Below are positions 27,584 to 36,200 of a stretch of 64,000 bases of DNA, piece after piece; within the stretch, counting starts at the first letter, position 1, and every line of letters begins with the position of its first letter. The position numbers and the translations under genes were made by a program. Location: the NCBI RefSeq assembly GCF_000526995.1, contig NZ_AZUI01000001.1, forward strand, positions 3,266,001 through 3,330,000, written 5' to 3'. This DNA comes from Lacrimispora indolis DSM 755. Its GTDB lineage: Bacteria > Bacillota > Clostridia > Lachnospirales > Lachnospiraceae. Below the pieces are notes generated by a model. It did no database searches. It saw only the letters and a program-made list of their open reading frames with translations, and was not told the origin of the DNA.

Positions 27584-27609
27584 AGAAAAAAAAGGAGGTA
27601 TAAAGTACT

Positions 27610-28302
27610 ATGTTTCAGGGCCAGAAAAAGTTTTTGACATTTAGTTATGACGATGGGGTAACACAGGACAAGCGGCTTGTGAAAATATTTAATAAATATG
27701 GACTGAAAGCTACCTTTAATATAAATTCCGAATTACTTGGAACTCCGGGGTATTTAAGACGGGAAAACATGTGGATCGGACATAATAAAATTGAACCGGA
27801 AGAAGTATCTGAAGTATATAAAAATCATGAAGTTTCGGCTCATACACTTACGCATCCCCGTCTGACGGAATTAAATGATTATGAAGTAATTCATCAGGTT
27901 GAAGAGGATAGAAAGAAGTTAGAGAGTCTTATAAAACAAGAGGTGGTGGGAATGGCATATCCCGGAGGCGGGATCAATTATGATGAACGTGTAGCAGATA
28001 TCATAAGGAGAAATACAAAAATACAGTATGCCAGAACTACAATAAGCAGTTATAATTTTGATATACAGAAAGATTTACTGCAATATAAGCCCACTGTGTA
28101 TCACTTGGAATTTGATAAAATGATGGAACTTGGAGAGAAATTTTTAAAGTTAAATACAGAGGTTTTGCAGGTTTATTATATTTGGGGACACAGCTATGAA
28201 TTTGATTACTATGATAGTTGGAATGAATTTGAAAAATTCTGTGAAATGATGGCTGGACATGATGATATCTTTTATGGAACAAATAAGGAAATACTGCTTT
28301 AA
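27610..28302 (+). CDS. Polysaccharide deacetylase (CE4, NodB-type)
   Basis: 230 residues, no signal peptide. NodB motifs in order: TFSYDDG (catalytic Asp and metal Asp), SAHTLTHPRL (metal-binding H-x3-H), AYPGGG, and a C-terminal WGHSYEFD. These metal-dependent enzymes remove acetyl groups from xylan oligomers, chitooligomers or peptidoglycan; an intracellular form in a sugar locus most likely deacetylates imported oligosaccharides (inference). RBS AAAAGGAGG. Promoter carries the regulon motif. Confidence 0.88.
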   Translation: MFQGQKKFLTFSYDDGVTQDKRLVKIFNKYGLKATFNINSELLGTPGYLRRENMWIGHNKIEPEEVSEVYKNHEVSAHTLTHPRLTELNDYEVIHQVEEDRKKLESLIKQEVVGMAYPGGGINYDERVADIIRRNTKIQYARTTISSYNFDIQKDLLQYKPTVYHLEFDKMMELGEKFLKLNTEVLQVYYIWGHSYEFDYYDSWNEFEKFCEMMAGHDDIFYGTNKEILL

Positions 28303-28303
28303 A

Positions 28304-28368
28304 AGTCGGTTTTTTCCTGTTCTCTTGTCTGAAAATTACCTTTGTATAAAAAATTATTATGATAGAAT
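28304..28368 (+). promoter_or_regulatory. Regulon motif copy 4, orphan binding-protein promoter
   Basis: AGTCGG plus T6 at 28304, TGAAAATTACC at 28330 (offset 26), -10 TAGAAT at 28363 (33 further). The motif begins 2 bases after the deacetylase stop codon. Confidence 0.75.
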
Positions 28369-28408
28369 GTTAGAAGAAAAATCAAGTTTTGTAAGAGGAG
28401 GATATATT

Positions 28409-29785
28409 ATGAGAAAAAGAATGAAGAATGTGCTGGCATTGGGGCTTGTTGGTATCATGATGGGGTCATTGGCAGCTTGCGGCGGCAATGAAAGTAATCA
28501 TGCGGCTCAAAGCGTCAGTGCTTCGGCAGATCACACAAGCGAGGGAGAACAGGCAAATAGGAATGCCGGGGAACCTGTAACCTTAAAATTTTCATGGTGG
28601 GGAAATCAAAATAGACACGAATATACTCAAAAAATTCTGGATAAATACACGGAACTTCATCCAAATGTTACTTTCGAAGCACTTCCATCTGGCTGGGACG
28701 GATATTTTGATAAATTATCAACACAGGCTGCTTCCGGGGCTATGCCCGATATCGTCCAAATGGATTACTTATATATTGCAACCTATGCGAAGAATCATTC
28801 AATTGCAGATTTACTGCCTTATATTGATAATGGTACGATCGATGTCTCTGAAATTTCCGAGAATGTTTTAAACACAGGAAAAATAGACGATAAAATGGCA
28901 GGAATCGTTGGCGCAACAGGGACAATTGCAGTGGGATATAATCCAGAAGTGTTTAAGGAAGCAGGACTGGAAGAACTAAATCCGTCAGGCGATTGGACGT
29001 GGGATGATTTTGTAGCCACAGCAAAGGAGATTAAAGAGGCAACTGGAAAGTTAGGTGCTGCTTCAGGTCCGGTTGATGATACAAACCTTTTTAATTACTG
29101 GGTAAGGCAGCATGGAGAACAATTGTTCAGTGATGATAAAAAATCTTTGGGATATGAGGAGGATCAGATCCTGGCAGATTATCTGGATATGTGGAAGGGG
29201 CTGATGGATGCAGGCGCTGCGGCTAATCCAGACGAATATTTACAGATTCAGACATTAGGACAGGAAGCCGGACCTGTAGTAACCGGAGAAGCAGGCATGA
29301 TTAATGAAAATAATAATTATGCAAGTAAGATGAGCAGCAGAAACAGTAATCTGAAAATTACAACTCCGCCAGTCAATCCTGATAATAAAAAGGCAATGTG
29401 GAATAAGCCAGGGTATTTCCTCTGTATATCAGAAACATCTAAAGTTAAGGAAGAGGCAGCGGCGTTTATAAACTGGTTTGTTAACTCAGAGGAAGCGAAT
29501 GAAATTATGATGGCAGAAAGAGGCGTGCCGGCTCCTGCAAACGTGCGGGAATTTTTAATTAATTCTGGAAAAATGGACGAGAAGCAAAAAGAAATGTTTG
29601 AATATGCAGATACGGTAATAGAGTTCTCCGGGGAAACTCCTGCACCAGACCCAATTGGCATTGCAGAAGTGGGAGAAAGTTTTAAGAACAGTGCATATAA
29701 AGCATTTTATGGACAGATATCGACAAAAGAAGCGGCAGAAAATTTCCGAAAAGAGGCAAATGAAATATTAGCACGTAATAACTGA
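28409..29785 (+). CDS. Orphan sugar-binding lipoprotein
   Basis: 458 residues from the ATG at 28409 (RBS AGAGGAGG); the longer reading from 28259 overlaps the previous gene and puts a non-signal sequence ahead of the signal peptide. Lipobox SLAAC. Family 1 solute-binding protein, closely similar along its length to the one at 23275 (WWGNQNRHEYTQKIL, PSGWDGYFDKL, DIVQMDYLYI). It has no permeases of its own, so it probably feeds the permease pair at 24734-26492 with a different ligand (inference). Own promoter with the regulon motif; own terminator. Confidence 0.92.
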   Translation: MRKRMKNVLALGLVGIMMGSLAACGGNESNHAAQSVSASADHTSEGEQANRNAGEPVTLKFSWWGNQNRHEYTQKILDKYTELHPNVTFEALPSGWDGYFDKLSTQAASGAMPDIVQMDYLYIATYAKNHSIADLLPYIDNGTIDVSEISENVLNTGKIDDKMAGIVGATGTIAVGYNPEVFKEAGLEELNPSGDWTWDDFVATAKEIKEATGKLGAASGPVDDTNLFNYWVRQHGEQLFSDDKKSLGYEEDQILADYLDMWKGLMDAGAAANPDEYLQIQTLGQEAGPVVTGEAGMINENNNYASKMSSRNSNLKITTPPVNPDNKKAMWNKPGYFLCISETSKVKEEAAAFINWFVNSEEANEIMMAERGVPAPANVREFLINSGKMDEKQKEMFEYADTVIEFSGETPAPDPIGIAEVGESFKNSAYKAFYGQISTKEAAENFRKEANEILARNN

Positions 29786-29811
29786 TTATAATACTGGCGG
29801 CGCAGAAATAG

Positions 29812-29847
29812 AATCGGAGACATCTCTCAGAAGATGCCTCCGATTTT
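29812..29847 (+). terminator. Terminator after the orphan binding protein
   Basis: AATCGGAGACATCT (29812-29825) pairs at 13 of 14 positions with 29832-29845, then TTTT. Confidence 0.75.
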
Positions 29848-29905
29848 GTGCATAATGGTGATTTTAACCTGATTGAAGTATATAAGTATATTAAAATTAC
29901 CACAA

Positions 29906-29971
29906 AGTCGGATTTTTTCAGCCAAGTTATCGGAATATTACATAGGAAAGGAAGCCCGGTTTGGATAGAAT
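29906..29971 (+). promoter_or_regulatory. Regulon motif copy 5, giant surface protein promoter
   Basis: AGTCGG plus ATTTTTTC at 29906, GGAATATTACAT at 29932 (offset 26), -10 TAGAAT at 29966 (34 further). Confidence 0.75.
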
Positions 29972-30044
29972 ATAGGAAAATCTTGAAGGCTGTTTTAGGG
30001 AGCCTTAAACAGCAGAAGGAGTAAAAAAGGAAAGGGAGAATTGT

Positions 30045-33000
30045 ATGAGATTGAAGCAGAGAAAATGGTTTCGGCGTATGACAGCAGCAGTCCTTGTGAC
30101 CAGTATGACAATGGCATCGGGTATGTTTTCACTGGCCTCACCGGAAAGCGGAGGAAAAGCAGCCGATACGGGTTACTGGAAAGAAATTACAGCAGTAGAT
30201 TTCAGTGGCATGGACAGCCTGGATGCATTGCCCGGCGGCTGGACGGTCAGCGCAGGTTCCGGAACGGCGGAGCTGGCTGACGCAGGAGAAGGAGCGGAGG
30301 GAAAAACGCTTAAGCTCACACGGACAGGGGATGGGGGCAACACACAATTAGTAAAAAATTCACTGGGAATCGAGAAAAGTCAGTACACTTATGTGTCCGT
30401 AGAGACGAAGCTGAAGCTTGGTACGGAAAGCCATGCAAATCAGTGGAGCATCCCGTACATGAAAGATAAAAGCGGACAAGTGGCTTACACACTCTTTGTT
30501 GACGGAGACTGGGATCAGTTTAAGACGCATGTTGAAAATAAGAATAACCAGAAGGCGGCAGGCGCTGCTGCTCCGGGAACGTGGCAGACTGTCCGCATGG
30601 ATATTAACCTTGAAACAGATACATTCCGTGTTTCTGTGGATGGCGCCTATGTGCTGTATGATGAGAAGGCGAGAACCGTGGGAGACAGTCTTGATACGAT
30701 TCAGTTCTATTCGGACAGCTGGGGCCGTGGAACCGTTTATATCCAGTCTGTAAAAGTAATGGGCCAGCAAAAGCATGAAACGGCCGCGGCATACTACGTG
30801 AGCAGCGACGGCGACGACAACGCGGCCGGTACTTCTGAGGAAACCGCATGGAAGACTCTTGGCCGTGTGAACCGGGAACATTTTATTCCCGGAGACCAGA
30901 TTCTGTTCCGGTGCGGCAGCGAGTGGGAGAACGAGACGCTGTTTCCCCAGGGAAGCGGCAGCGCAGAAGAAAAAATAGTCATCGGTGCCTATGGCGAAGG
31001 TGCCATGCCTAAGATTTCCACAAATGGTAAAGCCGCTGATGCAGTATGCCTGTACAATCAGGAGTACTGGGAAATTACCGGTTTGGATATTTCTAATACC
31101 GTGGAAGGATTTTCGCAATTATCGGGAAATGGAACCGGAGACGGAACTCCACCCATAACCAATAATGCCGCCCGCGATGAGAAGGACGGCAAACTGTTGG
31201 GCGATTACCGGGGAATCCATATCGCAGGCCGTGATGTGGCTTCTTTAAAAGGCTATCATCTCCATGATCTAAAGATACATGATGTGACCGGAGTAGTGAG
31301 CTGGATTGGAGATACAGGACTTAAGGATGCCGGGATTATGAACAACGCAGGACTTGACGGCTCCAAGCGTACCGGCGGAATCTTGATTGAGTGTCTGAGT
31401 CCCAGCGGCAACCAGCCGACTCAGTTCAGTGATATTTTGATCGAGGACAGCGAATTTATCAATAATTCCTTCTGTGCTGTTACTGTTAAGCAGTGGAACG
31501 GTTCCGGCAATCAATACTCGACAAATCCGGGCTGGGCGAATCGAAGCAAAACAAATGGGGCACCGGACTACTACGATTCAAACTGGTATCCCCACAGCAA
31601 CATTATCATTCAGGATAACTACATCAACCAGGGTGCTTCGGCTTATGCCTGCAATGGTATTTACTTAACCAGCAGCAGGGATTCCGTGATTCAGAGGAAT
31701 GTTCTGGAACATATCGGAACCTGCGGAATCGAACTGTATTTTACAGACAATGTGGCAGTTCAGTATAATGAGGTGTCTGACATAATTCATAAGGGCGGCG
31801 GCGCCGATAACAACGCTATTGATCCGGACTGGCGGGTAACAAACGCTTTGATCCAGTACAACTACATTCACGATGCAGGAGAAGGGTTCCTTCTGTGCGG
31901 TGTTGAGTTTAACTCCGGAGTGATCCGTTATAATCTGGTACAGGATTGTAGCAGCAGCTACGTCCATTATTCCATGGGAAGCGGATACTTCCAGATTTAT
32001 AACAATATATTCTATCGCAGCAAAGACGGTAACGGCACCAGCAATTTCGACCCATGGGGCGGTGGAAATGTTGCCTACTTCAATAATGTATTCTACGACG
32101 GCAAAAAAGAGGGATTTAACTTCAGCGGCGGGAGCAGCTTTGCTTTTGACAATAATGCATATTACGGAACAGCACCTACAAGTAAGGACAAAAATCCGAT
32201 TCTGCTGACAGAAGATCCATTTGAGGGTGAAGCACCGTCTCTGGAAAGAATGGGAAGTTTTGAAACCGGTGTTCTTCTGGAAGCAAATGGCTTAAGACCC
32301 AAAGCGAATTCTCCTCTGATTGGAGCAGGGGTAGATAAGGATCCTAACGGATACAGCATAAATGAGGGGCTGAAATCAAGGGGAACGAAGTTTAATTTTA
32401 CTCCATTGGATCAGTCAGATACCGATTTCCTGGGTAACTGTATCAACATTGGAAGAGTGGATTATCCTACATTTGAAAAAGCGGGTGTTGAGGCGGTTTT
32501 TGATTCAGCAAAGACACAGATTGAAGCGGACAGTGCCGCACCGACAATTGGCATGTTTGAAGTCCGTCTGGCTCCTGATGCAGTCATTCTCCGGGGCAGC
32601 GTTACGGAGGGGTTAAATCCGGCTGCCAGTGTGGATGTGGAAGTGACGATTGGGGACAAGACCGTTACAGCAAAGACTAATGAGAGCGGTGCCTACTCCA
32701 TTATGGAAGGACTGGTTCCCGGTGAAGCTAAGATCACAGTAACGCATGGCGGAAAAGACATAACTGATACTATTACGCTGGAAGGCGGTAAGGTTAATCA
32801 GCACGATATAGCGATTCCAATGGAGGAGATGCCGGAAGCATTTTTAAATACGGTAATTGATGAGAACTTTGATGCACCGACAGAGCCTGAGAACTTCGGA
32901 TTTTCATTTGGAACGAAAGTTGAGGATGGAAAGCTGGTACTTACGGCAGGCGGTATGGGAAATGCAACTACCGCAGTCAAAACCTTTGGACCTGGAGTTA

Positions 33001-35651
33001 CAGGACAGAGGGGAATCGACTTAACGTTTGATTACTTCTGCAAAGCAGGAAATAAACAGGGATTTGAATTCCGGGATTCCTACGGAAGACTGTTGTTTGC
33101 AATTTGTGCGGCAGCAGATAAGAATGATTTGAGATCATCCGTAACCGGAGGCGCCGTGGATGATTCAAAGGCGGCAGCAACGGAAGAACCGGTCTGGGAC
33201 CATATCGACATGAACAAGAACACGACTTATAAAATCCGTATACATGCTGATTTTGAGGAGAAAACGGTCAGCTACTCCATCGCGGAAGCAGACGGCAAGG
33301 TTGTTGCACAGAAAGTTGACGAACCGACAGAGGCTGTCAATCTGGCGAAAATGATCTCCTGCAACTGGTGGGATGCCAAGCCTCAGTATATTGATAATTT
33401 CAAGCTGACTGCGCCGGAAGAAACATCGGAACTGCCTCTGGAAGGAAATACGGTATATGCTTTTGGTGACAGTATCGTTGCCGGACATCAGTATACGAAA
33501 CACAGCTTTGCCGATTTTGCAGCAGATCAGGAGGGAATGGAGCTTCGGAAATTTGCGGTAAACGGTGCAACAATTATGGAGGCCAATTATTCAGGCGGAC
33601 AGATCCTGGCCCAGATTAATGACGCGCCGGAAGAAACACCGGATTACGTGATCTTTAACGGCGGGACAAATGACGCGGAGTATCTTGTGGATAAGGACAA
33701 TGAAGCTTTTGGTACCATAGGTGAAAGCAGTGATCCGGAGTCCTTTGATCCAGATACGTTTGCAGGGGCATTTGAGAAGACAATCCATGAAATGAAGCAG
33801 AAATGGCCGGGAGCGCAATTAATCTATGTAGCGGTACATAAACTCGGTTCACGGGATGAAATTGTACAGGAAAAACTTCATGAGCTGGAACTGATGGCCT
33901 GTGCAAAGTGGGATGTGGCTGTAGCCAATCTCTATGACGACGCGGAATTAGATACCAGAAATGAGACTCACAAGAATAAGTATACTTTTGATTCCCTGGG
34001 CAGTAATGGTCTGCCTGGAACAAATGGATCAGGAACGCATCCAAACTTTGCTGCAATTGAAGAATTCTATCTGCCGGCAGTTACTGAGGCGCTGCGCAAT
34101 CCTGAGGTGCCGTCAGCAGAGAAGGAGGCCTTGACAGCTCTGATTGAAGAAGCTGAAAAAGAAGCAGAGAAGACAGATATCTACTCTCCGGAAGCGATTG
34201 AAACCATCAAAAAGGTGATTGAAGAGGCCAGAAAGACAGCAGAAAAACCGTATGTAACCCAGAAGGAAGTAGACGATCAGATAAAGGTGCTTAAGAAGGC
34301 TGTTGATGAACTGAAGGGAACAGAAAACGGTTATTACACGGAAAGTATTAAAGTAACAAAAGAGCCTGACCAGACAGAATATGCAGTCGGTGAAGTGTTC
34401 GGGCCTGACGGAATGGAAGTCACTGTGTTCGAGAAAGCCAGCGCAAGCAACGCCGCCCGGTCGAGAGAACTTTCTCCGGAGGAATATGAGGTAGAGCATG
34501 ACAGCTTCCATACCCCGGGATCGAAGAAAGTGACCGTTGTATACCATGCAGTCAACAAGGAAGGGGCAGAAGAGGATTTCAGTGATTCCTTTACTGTTGA
34601 AGTGATGGAAGTACCGGAGGGTGAAGTTTATACTACCGAAATTGAAGTTACGAGAAAACCAAATAAACTGTCGTATGAGACCGGTGAAGCGTTTGATCCG
34701 GCAGGAATGAAGGTTGTGGCTTACGAAAAAGCAAGTGCCAGTAATGCGACCCGGAAGGCGAGGGAACTTGAACCGGATGAGTACCAGGTAGAACATGAAG
34801 AGTTCGATACGGCCGGAACGAAAAAAGTTGTGGTACGGTACGAGGCGGTAAATGAGGAGGGGAAAGACGAAGTATTTACAGATTCCTTTACCGTAAAAGT
34901 AGCGGAAGCCTGGGAAGAGTATTATACAACAGGAATTGAAGTAAAGAAAAAACCGGATAAGACGGTTTATAAGACCGGCGAGGACTTTGATCCGGAAGGC
35001 ATGAAGGTAGTGGCCTATGAAAGAAGGGCAAGCTCCAGCAATGCAGAACGCAGGGAAAGAGTGCTCTCGGAGGATGAGTATGATCTGGACATTCCGTCCT
35101 TTGAAGCCCAGGGAAGCAAGACAATCAAAGTGCTGTATGACGGCGTGGATAAAAACGGTGAGGAAAAAACCTTCCGTGACAGCTTCACAGTCAAGGTTCT
35201 GGGACGTTCGGTAAATAATGACGATAATAACGATAACGATGATGATAATGTGACCTATACGCCGAATGACAATGTAACCGGAACGTGGCTGGGTGGACAG
35301 AATGAGCCATGGAAGTTTAAAAAGAATAACGGAACGTATGCGACAAATGAATGGGCGAAGATCAATGGGAAATGGTATCATTTCGATCAGGAAAGTAATA
35401 TGCAGACCGGCTGGCTGATTGACCAGAATAAATGGTATCTGCTGAATCCGGACGGCTCCATGTGTGCCGATAGCTGGGCACTGGTGAATGAAAAGTGGTA
35501 CTATTTCAATTCGGACGGCTCGATGAAGTGTAATGAGTGGTATTTCTACAAAGATAGCTGGTATTATCTCGGGGCTGATGGAGACATGCTGGTTAATGGA
35601 ATGACACCGGATGGATATCTGATTGACCAGGAAGGACGCTGGAAACGTTAA
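30045..35651 (+). CDS. Giant secreted multidomain carbohydrate-active protein
   Basis: 1868 residues. Signal peptide (1-about 35); LamG-like jelly-roll (45-240); right-handed parallel beta-helix (about 250-700, opening YYVSSDGDDNAAGTSEETAW and rich in Asn ladders); carboxypeptidase-regulatory-like domain (845-920); second jelly-roll (930-1120); SGNH hydrolase (1130-1350: AFGDSIVAG, FNGGTNDAEY, GTHPN); FIVAR-like helical module (1360-1425); three Ig-like repeats (about 1428, 1528, 1625) each with the pattern I-K-P-DK-Y-TGE-FDP-GM-V; an Asn/Asp linker; and choline-binding-type wall repeats (1745-1868) with WYYFNSDGSM-type units. It could bind the cell surface, deacetylate and cleave or hold polysaccharide. 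Under the shared motif, so part of the same regulon. Confidence 0.88.
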   Translation: MRLKQRKWFRRMTAAVLVTSMTMASGMFSLASPESGGKAADTGYWKEITAVDFSGMDSLDALPGGWTVSAGSGTAELADAGEGAEGKTLKLTRTGDGGNTQLVKNSLGIEKSQYTYVSVETKLKLGTESHANQWSIPYMKDKSGQVAYTLFVDGDWDQFKTHVENKNNQKAAGAAAPGTWQTVRMDINLETDTFRVSVDGAYVLYDEKARTVGDSLDTIQFYSDSWGRGTVYIQSVKVMGQQKHETAAAYYVSSDGDDNAAGTSEETAWKTLGRVNREHFIPGDQILFRCGSEWENETLFPQGSGSAEEKIVIGAYGEGAMPKISTNGKAADAVCLYNQEYWEITGLDISNTVEGFSQLSGNGTGDGTPPITNNAARDEKDGKLLGDYRGIHIAGRDVASLKGYHLHDLKIHDVTGVVSWIGDTGLKDAGIMNNAGLDGSKRTGGILIECLSPSGNQPTQFSDILIEDSEFINNSFCAVTVKQWNGSGNQYSTNPGWANRSKTNGAPDYYDSNWYPHSNIIIQDNYINQGASAYACNGIYLTSSRDSVIQRNVLEHIGTCGIELYFTDNVAVQYNEVSDIIHKGGGADNNAIDPDWRVTNALIQYNYIHDAGEGFLLCGVEFNSGVIRYNLVQDCSSSYVHYSMGSGYFQIYNNIFYRSKDGNGTSNFDPWGGGNVAYFNNVFYDGKKEGFNFSGGSSFAFDNNAYYGTAPTSKDKNPILLTEDPFEGEAPSLERMGSFETGVLLEANGLRPKANSPLIGAGVDKDPNGYSINEGLKSRGTKFNFTPLDQSDTDFLGNCINIGRVDYPTFEKAGVEAVFDSAKTQIEADSAAPTIGMFEVRLAPDAVILRGSVTEGLNPAASVDVEVTIGDKTVTAKTNESGAYSIMEGLVPGEAKITVTHGGKDITDTITLEGGKVNQHDIAIPMEEMPEAFLNTVIDENFDAPTEPENFGFSFGTKVEDGKLVLTAGGMGNATTAVKTFGPGVTGQRGIDLTFDYFCKAGNKQGFEFRDSYGRLLFAICAAADKNDLRSSVTGGAVDDSKAAATEEPVWDHIDMNKNTTYKIRIHADFEEKTVSYSIAEADGKVVAQKVDEPTEAVNLAKMISCNWWDAKPQYIDNFKLTAPEETSELPLEGNTVYAFGDSIVAGHQYTKHSFADFAADQEGMELRKFAVNGATIMEANYSGGQILAQINDAPEETPDYVIFNGGTNDAEYLVDKDNEAFGTIGESSDPESFDPDTFAGAFEKTIHEMKQKWPGAQLIYVAVHKLGSRDEIVQEKLHELELMACAKWDVAVANLYDDAELDTRNETHKNKYTFDSLGSNGLPGTNGSGTHPNFAAIEEFYLPAVTEALRNPEVPSAEKEALTALIEEAEKEAEKTDIYSPEAIETIKKVIEEARKTAEKPYVTQKEVDDQIKVLKKAVDELKGTENGYYTESIKVTKEPDQTEYAVGEVFGPDGMEVTVFEKASASNAARSRELSPEEYEVEHDSFHTPGSKKVTVVYHAVNKEGAEEDFSDSFTVEVMEVPEGEVYTTEIEVTRKPNKLSYETGEAFDPAGMKVVAYEKASASNATRKARELEPDEYQVEHEEFDTAGTKKVVVRYEAVNEEGKDEVFTDSFTVKVAEAWEEYYTTGIEVKKKPDKTVYKTGEDFDPEGMKVVAYERRASSSNAERRERVLSEDEYDLDIPSFEAQGSKTIKVLYDGVDKNGEEKTFRDSFTVKVLGRSVNNDDNNDNDDDNVTYTPNDNVTGTWLGGQNEPWKFKKNNGTYATNEWAKINGKWYHFDQESNMQTGWLIDQNKWYLLNPDGSMCADSWALVNEKWYYFNSDGSMKCNEWYFYKDSWYYLGADGDMLVNGMTPDGYLIDQEGRWKR

Positions 35652-35668
35652 TTTGAATCAATAATCAA

Positions 35669-35707
35669 TGGGGAAGATACAACAGAAAATTAGTTGTTTC
35701 TTCCCCC
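35669..35707 (+). terminator. Terminator after the giant surface protein gene
   Basis: GGGGAAGATACAAC pairs with GTTGTTTCTTCCCC (13 of 14) around AGAAAATTA. Confidence 0.7.
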
Positions 35708-36200
35708 CAATTATTATACCAGGGGATTATGCTTTAATTTTATTAATATTGTTATGGGGGAGGTGGATATTACTTAAAGTGTCTCTAATTTTAAAAGTCT
35801 TAAGGAACTTAGGTCCCTTAAGGGATTGAAGATTTATCTATGGATCGTTTAACAGTAGCAACTATAGTACTCCAGCAAATTAGTGCATATATCCACATGC
35901 ACTAATTTGCTGGAGTGCTATAAGGAGATAATCATCAACAGTTATACAAATAATTTGAGAAAATATAATAAAAAATGTGGGATTTTTATGAGTGTTGTTA
36001 GCTTTTGTTTGGAGAATTGTATATTATAATAAGGTATTAAATAAAAAGTTTCTTACTAATCTATAAATTGCCGGAAGCTTCAGGAACTGATGAAATAGTA
36101 TAATCGGTATAATACATGGAACCTGGACTGGTAAGAATGGCAGGAATATGATATTATGTGGATAAGATGTACTGCAAATATTTTAGAAAGGATAGAAGGC
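35708..36200. other. AT-rich gap of about 490 bp
   Basis: Holds a long perfect palindrome (listed separately) and otherwise AT-rich sequence with no ORF. The AAA/PD-(D/E)XK gene begins at 36201; its promoter is not obvious, although TATAAT-like strings occur around 36020-36110. Confidence 0.4.
35869..35916. repeat. Perfect 20-bp inverted repeat
   Basis: 35869-35888 is exactly complementary to 35897-35916, with an 8-base loop (ATATCCAC). No U tract follows, so it is not a standard terminator. It could be a MITE remnant, a cruciform or a protein-binding site. Confidence 0.85.

Noticed and set aside
33591..35381. Long minus-strand open frames (133 and 422 residues) opposite the giant gene
   Set aside because: They are complements of the low-complexity, repeat-rich coding strand; no RBS and biased composition.
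35869..35916. Rho-independent terminator
   Set aside because: The stem is perfect but no T tract follows, and a better terminator already exists at 35669-35707.
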